A stretch of 5,822 nucleotides of DNA, taken from contig DATKWS010000064.1 of NCBI GenBank assembly GCA_035529435.1, positions 1-5,822 of the forward strand, read 5' to 3'. This document shows positions 1-5,520 of this stretch, piece by piece. Both the position numbers and the translations under genes were made by a program. The stretch's first letter is position 1. Every line of letters begins with the position of its first letter. The DNA is from DATKWS01 sp035529435. GTDB taxonomy: Bacteria > Krumholzibacteriota > Krumholzibacteriia > Krumholzibacteriales > Krumholzibacteriaceae. The notes under the pieces are model-generated. The model was not told the DNA's origin. It was given only the letters and a program-made list of their open reading frames with translations, and did no database searches.

Positions 1-752
1 GGCCCCGACTGCGGGAGAAATGAGAACTGCCCCGTTTCGGTGTGGCAGAGGATCGCGATCGGTATAGTGACGACGAGGAAGCCGAGGGCGAGGATGCCGG
101 CCCGCGCGGTAACCCCTCCCGTTTTTCTTCCACTACGAGTAATGCGGACGAGAAGCCAGATCGCAGCCGCTATGATGAACGGCAGGAATGTCGCCCGCGT
201 TATGGCACTGAGCCCGGCGCATATGCCGAGGAGGAGGTACGCCCCGATCGATCGCTTCCGGTCGGTCTCGAGTATCAGGAGAATCAGCGCGGCGCTCCAG
301 AACGCCGCCCATCCCGTGGCGAGGAGCTCCTGCTCGAAGAAGATGAGCGGGCCGCAGAGGGCCGTGATTGCCGCGGCTATCACACCGGCCTTGCGATTGA
401 AGATGTGCGCGCCGATAAAAAACACGAGAACACAGGTGAGGGCGCCGAGCACGAGCTGCGCGACCTTGGCCGCCATGATCGATCCGGCGCTGATTTTGTA
501 GACTGCCGCGAGAAAGAGGGGGTAGAGCGGCCCCTGCCAGAAGAGCTTCTCGTTGATCTCCCCGCCGAAGGCGATCGTTCGCGCGATCGTATCGTAATTC
601 TCCGCATCGATGATCGGCACGCGGTAGGTCGGGCTGTCCGACATCTCGCCAAGATAGACGAGCCTGATCGCGAGCGCCGCGATGAATATGGCGGGTGCGA
701 TCCACTGCATTTTGGTCCCGGACTGTTTTTGCCGTTTCGTTTTCTTCTTCAT
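1..752 (-). CDS. GT-C membrane glycosyltransferase, PMT_2/GT39-like (3' part off window)
   Basis: The minus-strand frame stays open from the ATG at 752 to the window edge, giving 250 codons without a stop. An in-frame TGA at 771-773 makes 752 the first possible ATG; no clear Shine-Dalgarno site precedes it. The product starts with a basic cytosolic tail (KKKTKRQKQ), then a first membrane helix at about residues 17-35. Further hydrophobic helices lie near 90-118, 122-145, 148-162, 168-187, 190-203 and 218-236. After helix 1 comes IIDAENYDTIA, where D49 fits the loop aspartate of GT-C enzymes, followed by the family-typical GPLYPLF at 74-80. Known family members move sugars from polyprenyl-phosphate donors to lipid or protein acceptors on the outer face of the inner membrane. 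The donor and acceptor here cannot be read. Full-length relatives usually exceed 450 residues, so the C-terminal half is missing. The gene is transcribed away from the 1031 gene. Family call is confident; precise substrate is unknown. Confidence 0.85.
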   Translation of the reverse strand, partial: MKKKTKRQKQSGTKMQWIAPAIFIAALAIRLVYLGEMSDSPTYRVPIIDAENYDTIARTIAFGGEINEKLFWQGPLYPLFLAAVYKISAGSIMAAKVAQLVLGALTCVLVFFIGAHIFNRKAGVIAAAITALCGPLIFFEQELLATGWAAFWSAALILLILETDRKRSIGAYLLLGICAGLSAITRATFLPFIIAAAIWLLVRITRSGRKTGGVTARAGILALGFLVVTIPIAILCHTETGQFSFLPQSG

Positions 753-891
753 GGTGCGAGATCGAGTCGTTCAACGGGTTACGGGCACGGAACGATGCGC
801 CCATTGCAAAGGAAGGATCCGTTGTAAAGAGCGCGCACAGGTACGATCTGTATCGGGCGCGCTCGTGCGGTGAACGAGTGCCGGCCGCCTG

Positions 892-921
892 TTTTCATTA
901 GATCTTCATCGATTGTATAGT
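892..921 (+). promoter_or_regulatory. possible sigma70-type promoter
   Basis: TTTTCA at 892-897 matches TTGACA at four of six positions. It is followed after 18 bp by TATAGT at 916-921, which matches TATAAT at five of six. The spacing is acceptable and the sequence lies in the AT-rich part of the divergent region. It would give a leader of roughly 100 nt before the 1031 gene. TTGACT at 952-957 is an alternative -35, but has no reasonable -10 at the right distance. Prediction only. Confidence 0.3.
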
Positions 922-1017
922 AAATCCGGCAGGGAATCCATCTTTACTTTATTGACTTTTCCGGCCAAGGGGTCGAGAGTGGTGGAAAGGGACATTCATT
1001 GTAACAATGGACAAAAC

Positions 1018-1026
1018 AAGGAGGGG
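1018..1026 (+). promoter_or_regulatory. Shine-Dalgarno site that fixes the 1031 start
   Basis: AAGGAGGGG sits just before the ATG at 1031, with the GGAGG core ending six bases upstream. The alternative in-frame ATG at 1007 lies before this site and has no comparable signal. The start is therefore placed at 1031 and the eight upstream residues are excluded. Confidence 0.75.
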
Positions 1027-1030
1027 TATC

Positions 1031-1399
1031 ATGCCACCGAGAACGAGCAAGAAATCCGGCTCGAAGCGGCCGAAGTCGTGTGTCACATCCAGGAAAAAAA
1101 AAGATCTCGAGGCCGCGGTCGGATTTCCAAATCCTGTCAAAGCCTATGAGGACGCAAAAAAACTGGTTAAGGATGTCGACCATGACGCGATGAATATCAT
1201 TAAAAACGCCGTAAAGCTCTACAACCAGGCCTCACGGGATATTGAAACGGTCAGACAAGATATCAAGGCCGTCAGGAAGACGATCGATGAGGTGGAGAGA
1301 ACAATCGATAACATCCATGATTTCGCCTCCAGTTTCGGAAAGGCCTTTTCGGATATTTCAACAGATATAAGCAATATCATCGACGACTGTAAATGGTAA
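1031..1399 (+). CDS. small basic/coiled-coil protein, unknown function
   Basis: This 122-residue protein is not one I recognise. Residues 1-24 are strongly basic and low in complexity (RTSKKSGSKRPKS, then RKKK), suggesting a disordered tail that could bind nucleic acid or an acidic surface. From about residue 34 it reads as helix. Between residues 71 and 95 hydrophobic positions (I71, V74, I78, V81, I85, V88, I92, I95) alternate by 3 and 4, a textbook heptad pattern for a coiled coil. The helix continues amphipathically, with F98, F102, F106, I109, I113 and I116, to an acidic end. There is no signal peptide and no membrane segment. The start is chosen for the strong AAGGAGGGG site upstream. 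It lies 90 bp upstream of the metallophosphoesterase on the same strand and may share its transcript. The coding sequence contains a run of nine A at 1094-1102 and an in-frame A AAA AAA heptamer at 1156-1162. Real gene likely; function unknown. Confidence 0.75.
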   Translation: MPPRTSKKSGSKRPKSCVTSRKKKDLEAAVGFPNPVKAYEDAKKLVKDVDHDAMNIIKNAVKLYNQASRDIETVRQDIKAVRKTIDEVERTIDNIHDFASSFGKAFSDISTDISNIIDDCKW

Positions 1400-1437
1400 T
1401 AGACCTGATTGTGGACCCTTCGTGCTTTCACCGGGGC

Positions 1438-1468
1438 CGTTCCCATCGATGGGAGCGTTCATCGATGG
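1438..1468. repeat. perfect 14-bp palindrome with partial second copy
   Basis: TCCCATCGATGGGA at 1441-1454 is a perfect palindrome. Its core recurs as CATCGATGG at 1460-1468, 16 bp after the first copy at 1444-1452. The surrounding sequence is also repeated: CGTTC-(CC)-ATCGATGG at 1438-1452 and CGTTC-ATCGATGG at 1456-1468. It ends just before the Shine-Dalgarno site of the metallophosphoesterase gene, so an operator or a leader hairpin is possible. No T-run follows, which argues against an intrinsic terminator for the upstream gene. Confidence 0.5.
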
Positions 1469-1478
1469 ACCGCCGTTT

Positions 1479-1483
1479 GGAGG
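1479..1483 (+). promoter_or_regulatory. Shine-Dalgarno site that fixes the 1490 start
   Basis: GGAGG lies six bases before the ATG at 1490. A second in-frame ATG at 1484 directly abuts the site and is too close to use. An in-frame ATG at 1409 has no ribosome-binding site and would add 27 residues that read through the palindromic leader. The start is therefore called at 1490. Confidence 0.75.
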
Positions 1484-1489
1484 ATGATA

Positions 1490-2950
1490 ATGCCGAACAT
1501 TAGCGCTCTGTGTCTTTCTGACCTCCATTTCGGGTCAGAGACCAGTGTCCTGACCGCTGTCGATCCCGTTACGCTCAAGCCCGACATCAACAGGACCAGT
1601 CCTGTTCTCGAGAGCCTCGTCGCATGCCTGAAATCTATCCTGGGCCATCACGAGGGGACGGGGAAACCACGTCTCGTCCTTGCCGGCGATGCGCTGGAGC
1701 TTGCGCTGACGAGCACCAATGTGGCCGCCACCGTATTCAGCCGGTTCATCCAGCTGCTTATGAATGGGGCGGAACCGCCGGTGGATGCCTCAATCATCTA
1801 TATACCCGGCAACCACGATCACCACCTCTGGGAAACGGCCCGGGAGAGCCAGTATGCCACGTATATCAGTAACGAGACTCCCCATCTGCCGCTGAAACAC
1901 GCCCCGTGGCATGCGACCCATCTCTTCCCGTGGCGACAAGAATTGAAGGTCAAGGATAGGAATGTCGAGAGTTTTCTCCTCACCAACCTCCTGCGATACG
2001 CCGAATACGACGGTGATGCCCGCGTTCTCGCGATGTATCCGAACTTCGGTGTTATGAGCGCGGACGGGAAGAGTCGCTGTACCGTCATCCACCACGGTCA
2101 CTTCACCGAGTCGATCTATTATCTCATGACCGAGCTTCGAAAGTTCGTGTTTCCCGGCCGGAAGGAATACCCGGAGGAGATCTGGGACATAGAGGCCGAG
2201 AACTACGCCTGGATCGACTTCCTGTGGGGAACCCTGGGACGCTCGGGCGAAGTCGGAGAGAGCATGGGCCAGGTCTACGACATGCTGAAGAGTAAAAAGG
2301 CCACTCGTCGTCTTATCGATAATCTTGCCCGGTCCATTCCCGAGCGGTTCGTACAATCGCATTGGACACGCTGGATAACAAGTATGGTCATCCGTCTTGC
2401 TCTCCGTCGCCTGCTGAAGGGCGTCGGAGGGATGGAGCGTGGTGTCCCCGACCGGCTGCTCAGCGAGGACTCACAGGAGCGCCTCGAACGATATATCGGC
2501 CATTACGTGCGCGGCCAGTTGGATAGGGAATGCGCCAACGGGCTGCCGGACCATCTGAACTTCGTGTTTGGGCACACGCACAAGCCCTACGAAAAAGTTC
2601 TCGATATCAAGGGTGTCGACACCCCCGTCCATATCTACAACACGGGTGGTTGGGTGGTGGACACGACCGGAACAACGACCCGCCAGGGTGGTGCAATTAT
2701 CGTGATCGACGAGGATGGAAACGTGGCATCCATCAGGATGTACAACCAAGAGGACGATGCTTCACAATACCGGGTGACCGTCGCGAAGGCCGACGGCGAA
2801 GGGGACACGCCGAATCCCCTGTACGATCGACTCGTCGAGATCATTGTCCCCGACAGGCCTCCGTGGTCCGAATTCTCCGAGAGGGTGGCGGTGGCCGTCG
2901 ATGAACGGCACCGGAACATGCAGGAGGTCATCCGGCGGGCGAGTGCGTAG
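1490..2950 (+). CDS. calcineurin-like metallophosphoesterase with large insertion
   Basis: This 486-residue protein carries the complete signature of the binuclear metallophosphoesterase fold. In order: D11-x-H13 (SDLHFG), G66-D67-x-x-E70 (GDALEL), G107-N-H109-D110 (PGNHDHH), H202 and H204 (IHHGHF), and G361-H362-T-H364 (FGHTHKP), followed by NTGGW at 384-388. These residues coordinate two divalent metals in the family, so catalysis of phosphomono- or diester hydrolysis is expected. The GDxxE form recalls LpxH-type enzymes, but LpxH is far shorter. About 156 residues, rich in aromatic and charged positions, separate H204 from the GHTH motif. A C-terminal extension of about 120 residues follows it. 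An amphipathic basic helix near 296-315 could touch membrane. No signal peptide is seen, so a cytosolic site is likely. It probably follows the coiled-coil gene in one transcript. The superfamily is near certain; substrate unknown. Confidence 0.92.
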   Translation: MPNISALCLSDLHFGSETSVLTAVDPVTLKPDINRTSPVLESLVACLKSILGHHEGTGKPRLVLAGDALELALTSTNVAATVFSRFIQLLMNGAEPPVDASIIYIPGNHDHHLWETARESQYATYISNETPHLPLKHAPWHATHLFPWRQELKVKDRNVESFLLTNLLRYAEYDGDARVLAMYPNFGVMSADGKSRCTVIHHGHFTESIYYLMTELRKFVFPGRKEYPEEIWDIEAENYAWIDFLWGTLGRSGEVGESMGQVYDMLKSKKATRRLIDNLARSIPERFVQSHWTRWITSMVIRLALRRLLKGVGGMERGVPDRLLSEDSQERLERYIGHYVRGQLDRECANGLPDHLNFVFGHTHKPYEKVLDIKGVDTPVHIYNTGGWVVDTTGTTTRQGGAIIVIDEDGNVASIRMYNQEDDASQYRVTVAKADGEGDTPNPLYDRLVEIIVPDRPPWSEFSERVAVAVDERHRNMQEVIRRASA

Positions 2951-2961
2951 TCGATCCGCTC

Positions 2962-2987
2962 CGGTGGTATTCCGAGATCTACCGCCG
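2962..2987. terminator. possible stem-loop after the phosphoesterase gene
   Basis: CGGTGGTA at 2962-2969 can pair with TACCGCCG at 2980-2987, eight pairs including one G-T, around a 10-base loop. It begins 12 bp after the TAG stop at 2948-2950. There is no T-run on either strand, so it is at best a weak or Rho-assisted terminator, or simply an mRNA 3'-end structure between convergent genes. Confidence 0.3.
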
Positions 2988-2989
2988 CT

Positions 2990-3053
2990 CATCAACGTCA
3001 GCGTTTACCTGCAGGCCGCGAAGCGGACTGTCAGGTGCACCTCGAAGTTAGGT
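2990..3053. repeat. attC-like (59-base-element-like) imperfect inverted repeat
   Basis: Read on the minus strand, the segment starts with ACCTAAC (3053-3047), which fits the RYYYAAC box of integron attC sites. It ends with GTTGATG (2996-2990), which keeps only the GTTRR part of GTTRRRY. Between them is a long imperfect hairpin: ACCTG 3007-3011 with CAGGT 3032-3036, CAG 3012-3014 with CTG 3028-3030, and CCGC 3016-3019 with GCGG 3023-3026. It has one unpaired base (T3031), one mismatch (G3015/A3027) and a three-base loop. Read on the plus strand, the right-hand box is a perfect GTTAGGT (3047-3053). Length (64 bp), extrahelical base and CCGCTTCGCGG tip resemble known attC sites, but one box is degenerate and no second site is found. 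It could instead be a terminator-like hairpin between convergent genes. Confidence 0.35.
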
Positions 3054-3059
3054 ATCGAG

Positions 3060-3461
3060 TTATATAGCCCAGGTTTTCCTTTCCATAGCCAAAAAGTGTC
3101 CGTACTCATCTTTTTTCGTTAGGGATTCCTCGAGAACAATTGCAATTGCCTGTAACAGTCTTTCCCGCATGTCTTGAAGTACGGTTCGCTTGTAACCTCG
3201 GTTGTCTCCGGTCGTTTTTAACATGCGTATAGTATGCTCAAGGGTCGTAAACACATCTTCCAAGGTAGTGCTGAAATTCTTACCAAATAAATTTACGACA
3301 TCACTTAATACTTCTTGTATGTCAGTTTGGTGTTTGACGTTTCTTGCGCGTTGCAGCTGAGTGAAGAAATCTTGATTCAACGGTGGCATACAGGGATCAA
3401 TTGAGGGTTCAACGAACTTGCACCCTCTTGTTGCACCTGCTCCAAAAACGAATAGTGCCAT
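3060..3461 (-). pseudogene. truncated SIR2-like protein, N-terminal fragment
   Basis: The frame encodes 133 residues beginning MALFVFGAGATRGC. F6-G-A-G-A-T11 is the N-terminal nucleotide-binding loop seen in SIR2-like proteins. It is followed by PPLNQDFF (26-33) and a helical stretch STTLEDVFTTLEH that fits the SIR2_2-type NADase/defence proteins. Complete relatives are usually several hundred residues, with the catalytic Asn/Asp and His after the point where this frame stops at TAA (3060-3062). The fragment should therefore lack NADase activity. The start at 3461 is the first ATG after an in-frame stop at 3489-3491; no clear Shine-Dalgarno site is present. Base composition differs sharply: lines counted within it are 37-42% GC, against 55-70% for lines of the neighbouring gene. 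This suggests acquisition and decay. The gene converges on the phosphoesterase. A short functional protein cannot be excluded. Family call moderate, truncation fairly sure. Confidence 0.65.
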
Positions 3462-3494
3462 TACATTGAATAATTGCTGAATTGAAATTTAATT

Positions 3495-3561
3495 AGGTAA
3501 TGTTACCTTAATGGGATATTTGCCGGCATGCCGGTTAGAATAATATTATGCCGGTTGCATT
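3495..3561. repeat. cluster of small palindromes and TGCCGG repeats
   Basis: Three palindromic elements lie close together: AGGTAA-TG-TTACCT at 3495-3508, CCGGCATGCCGG at 3523-3534 and ATAATATTAT at 3540-3549. TGCCGG occurs at 3521, 3529 and 3549, and ATGCCGGTT is directly repeated at 3528-3536 and 3548-3556. The cluster lies upstream of both the SIR2-like fragment (leftward) and the repeat protein gene (rightward), where AT-rich DNA returns to the local composition. An operator region, or debris of an insertion, would both fit. Confidence 0.45.
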
Positions 3562-3658
3562 GCCATTGAGAACCTGAAGATATTGCTATTGCGCGCGACG
3601 GGTTCGTTTCCATACAATCGGATCGTGGCAAGCACATCCTCATGAAAGGGGAATTGCT

Positions 3659-4588
3659 ATGTTTGGTGGGCGGCCGATCCGCATGATAATAACAAGTATA
3701 ATTTTCTGTATGGTACTCATATGTAGTAATAATTGCAGCGACGATTCCTCGAAGCCGCCGCCGCCCCAGACAAAATGGCGGGCCATGACGAGCGGAACCA
3801 CGGAAAACCTGCGGGGCGTCTGGGGGGTGTCGGACAGCGACATTTTCGCCGTGGGACTCGCCGGGACGATCCTGCATTACGACGGCACGGACTGGACACC
3901 CATGACGAGCGGCACGACGGAGAATCTCCTCAATGTCTGGGGGCTCTCGGCGAGCGACGTATTCGCCGTCGGCGACAATGGCACGGTGCTCCACTACGAC
4001 GGTGCGGACTGGACCGACCTGCAGGGGTTAGATTACACCGAACTCTGGGCCGTCTGGGGCAGCGCCGCCGCCGACCTCTACGTCGACGGATACGGCTCGG
4101 CGATTTATCACTGGGACGGTGCGGCGTGGAGCACGACGAGCCACGGTTCGCCCGATTTTATGTTGGATCTATGGGGCAGCGCCGCCGATGACATATTCGG
4201 CGTCGGATCGAACGGATTCATCATCCATTATGACGGTCAGGGCTGGAGCGCCATGACGAGCGGAACGAGCTCGTGGCTGCACGGTGTCTGGGGCACCGCG
4301 GGTGACGATGTCTACGCCGTCGGTAAGGAGGGAACCATCCTCGAGTACGACGGCGCGGCGTGGAGCGCCATGACGAGCGGTACGACAAAACACATCTGGG
4401 CCGTATGGGGGAGATCGGCGGAGGATGTCTTCGCCACGGGTACGGATGGTCTCATTCTCCATTACAGCGGGTCCTCGTGGAGCACAATGCGGAGCGAGAC
4501 GATCTCGGACCTCACCGGCGTCTGGTGCGCCGCCGGCAGCTATGTCTATGCCGTGGGGAACGACGGCACCATAATCGTTTATCGGTAA
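3659..4588 (+). CDS. exported seven-repeat beta-propeller-like protein, probable lipoprotein
   Basis: The 309-residue product opens with a basic-hydrophobic export signal (residues 8-25) and then CSDDSSKPPPPQ, which reads like the linker after a lipidated cysteine. C26 (SNNC) is the likely site, although the lipobox is not canonical. Residues 40-309 are seven tandem repeats with invariant spacing: Trp at 40, 79, 118, 157, 196, 235 and 274, exactly 39 residues apart. The unit is W-x-x-MTSGTTxxLxxVWGxSxxDVFAVGxxGTILHYDGxx; the last copy ends at 36 residues. Repeats 1, 2, 5 and 6 are close to one another; 3, 4 and 7 have diverged. Seven short beta-rich units suggest a seven-bladed propeller, used by families with this pattern for binding rather than catalysis; no catalytic residues are apparent. 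AAAGGGG at 3645-3651 supports the start. The stop is 4 bp from that of the convergent hydrolase. Binding partner unknown. Confidence 0.88.
   Translation: MFGGRPIRMIITSIIFCMVLICSNNCSDDSSKPPPPQTKWRAMTSGTTENLRGVWGVSDSDIFAVGLAGTILHYDGTDWTPMTSGTTENLLNVWGLSASDVFAVGDNGTVLHYDGADWTDLQGLDYTELWAVWGSAAADLYVDGYGSAIYHWDGAAWSTTSHGSPDFMLDLWGSAADDIFGVGSNGFIIHYDGQGWSAMTSGTSSWLHGVWGTAGDDVYAVGKEGTILEYDGAAWSAMTSGTTKHIWAVWGRSAEDVFATGTDGLILHYSGSSWSTMRSETISDLTGVWCAAGSYVYAVGNDGTIIVYR
3776..4585 (+). repeat. seven tandem 117-bp coding repeats
   Basis: The DNA encoding the seven 39-residue units repeats with a 117-bp period from 3776. The phrase CATGACGAGCGG recurs at the same phase in units 1, 2, 5 and 6, showing similarity at DNA as well as protein level. 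This points to duplication within the gene, and such a tract can expand or contract by recombination. Confidence 0.85.
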
Positions 4589-4592
4589 TGAA

Positions 4593-5450
4593 CTACTCCC
4601 GCCCGGTGATCTCCCGCACGACTTCATCGAGGAGTTTGTTGAACCGCTCGGGGTCCTCGATCATCACGAAGTGTCCCACGCCCGGCATGAACTTCGCCTC
4701 GAAGGAATGTGCGAGCTTCTTGTTTCCCTCCACATTCGTCGGAAACATATCCGAGTTGATCGCATATATGGGCACCTGTATTTCGCCGACGGAGGGCGCC
4801 GGATCGTAGGCGAGCAAGTTTTTCATCGCACCGATACCGACGGCGGGAGGGGCTGCCGACATGTCCGCGGCGATTTTCTCGACGAGCGCCGAGTCGGCCG
4901 TGGGCGGGAACATGCTGTGCACGAAGCGATTCGTTACACCTGGAAAGTCGGCCTGGAACGCCGCGAGGAACTGCGTGCGCTGTTCCTCGGGGATGGTCTG
5001 CCCGAAGTTCTGATACGTATCGACACCGACGACGCCGATCACCCGGTCGGGGAGGAGCCGCGCCGCCTCGAGCGCGACGGGGCCTCCCATCGAATGCCCG
5101 ATCAGAATGACCTCCCTGAGATCGAGCGCCTCCACGACGGAAGCGACATCCCCGGCGAACGCACCGAGCGTCCAGTCCTCCCGCTCCATCCCGGATGAGC
5201 CGTGCCCGGCGAGGTCGACCGTCACCACGGTGTGCCGCTCCGCGAAGTGCGGCACCTGATACTTCCAGTAATCCCGGTCGCAGCACCAGCAGTGCACGAA
5301 GACGAGCGCCGGTGTGCCCTCGCCCTGGAGGGTGTAGCCGACCGACACGCTGTCGGCCGAGAGAACGGCGCCGCTGTTCGGGGATGCATTCCCCGCCGTG
5401 GCGATGCAGAGCGCGGCGATTATTAAAAACATACATACTGTGCGTTTCAT
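4593..5450 (-). CDS. secreted alpha/beta hydrolase
   Basis: This 285-residue protein has a signal peptide (MKRTV, hydrophobic core to about residue 19, likely cleavage after NA or NAS near 22-23), so it should act in the periplasm or outside. The mature part is a full alpha/beta-hydrolase domain: HCWCC at 53-57 in the oxyanion-loop position, DLAGHGSSG at 79-87, the nucleophile elbow G118-H-S120-M-G122, a probable acid D234 (INSD) and catalytic H260 (PGVGHF). The triad Ser120/Asp234/His260 supports ester or related hydrolysis; the fold alone does not give the substrate. Most relatives have HG where this protein has H53-C54, and C54, C56 and C57 are the only cysteines after the signal peptide. 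AAAGGAG (minus strand, 5463-5457) six bases before the ATG fixes the start. It follows the 65-residue membrane protein by 70 bp and is probably read from the same transcript. Confidence 0.92.
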   Translation of the reverse strand: MKRTVCMFLIIAALCIATAGNASPNSGAVLSADSVSVGYTLQGEGTPALVFVHCWCCDRDYWKYQVPHFAERHTVVTVDLAGHGSSGMEREDWTLGAFAGDVASVVEALDLREVILIGHSMGGPVALEAARLLPDRVIGVVGVDTYQNFGQTIPEEQRTQFLAAFQADFPGVTNRFVHSMFPPTADSALVEKIAADMSAAPPAVGIGAMKNLLAYDPAPSVGEIQVPIYAINSDMFPTNVEGNKKLAHSFEAKFMPGVGHFVMIEDPERFNKLLDEVVREITGRE

Positions 5451-5500
5451 TGCATGCTCCTTTCGAAATTCCCGGCTGCGTATCAGCGCGCAACCGTGTT

Positions 5501-5514
5501 CGCCGTTGCCGGCG
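5501..5514 (-). other. small GCAA-capped hairpin between two minus-strand genes
   Basis: On the minus strand CGCCG-GCAA-CGGCG forms a five-pair stem with a GNRA-type tetraloop, seven bases after the stop of the small membrane protein gene. No T-run follows, so it is unlikely to be an efficient terminator. It could be a processing or stability element in the leader of the hydrolase gene. The rest of the 70-bp gap shows only the hydrolase ribosome-binding site. Confidence 0.3.
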
Positions 5515-5520
5515 GATCAT

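Larger units (their letters stand above)
753..1030. other. divergent intergenic region
   Basis: These 278 bp separate the leftward glycosyltransferase from the rightward 1031 gene and should hold both promoters. I see no convincing gene: short plus-strand frames here lack ribosome-binding sites and have no recognisable protein character. The part from about 890 to 960 is more AT-rich than the flanks, as expected for promoter DNA. I could not identify a credible promoter for the leftward gene. Confidence 0.6.

Noticed and set aside
133..804. Minus-strand 223-codon frame overlapping the glycosyltransferase
   Set aside because: Arg/His-rich composition without membrane helices; the other minus-strand frame, open to the window edge, gives a proper GT-C protein.
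42..827. Plus-strand 261-codon open frame of highly charged residues
   Set aside because: It is antisense to the glycosyltransferase, has no ribosome-binding site and no recognisable domain; its Arg/Glu/Asp richness is what a GC-rich antisense frame gives.
1007..1030. Upstream ATG for the coiled-coil gene
   Set aside because: It lies before the strong AAGGAGGGG site, which is correctly spaced only for the ATG at 1031.
753..1030. tRNA or other structured RNA in the divergent gap
   Set aside because: No cloverleaf, T-loop motif or long stem could be found by eye; the same holds for the 3462-3658 gap.
1409..1489. Upstream ATG for the phosphoesterase, adding 27 residues
   Set aside because: No ribosome-binding site, and it would translate the palindromic leader; GGAGG at 1479-1483 supports 1490.
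1790..2362. Minus-strand 190-codon frame inside the phosphoesterase
   Set aside because: Antisense to a gene whose motifs are intact; no independent start signal or domain.
3060..3461. An intact SIR2-based anti-phage system
   Set aside because: The frame ends before the catalytic region, and no partner effector or sensor gene is adjacent in the window.
3503..3994. Minus-strand 163-codon frame
   Set aside because: Over the repeat gene it only mirrors the 117-bp units in antisense (repeated ARHG-type phrases), and it has no start signal.
3776..4585. Possible CRISPR-like array because of regular repeats
   Set aside because: The 117-bp units are wholly coding with conserved protein sequence and no unique spacers.
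4169..4627. Minus-strand 152-codon frame
   Set aside because: Antisense shadow of the repeat units; its periodicity comes from the plus-strand gene.
4624..5520. Minus-strand 298-codon frame across the hydrolase
   Set aside because: Arg-rich shadow in another frame of the hydrolase, which has the signal peptide, GHSMG elbow and ribosome-binding site.
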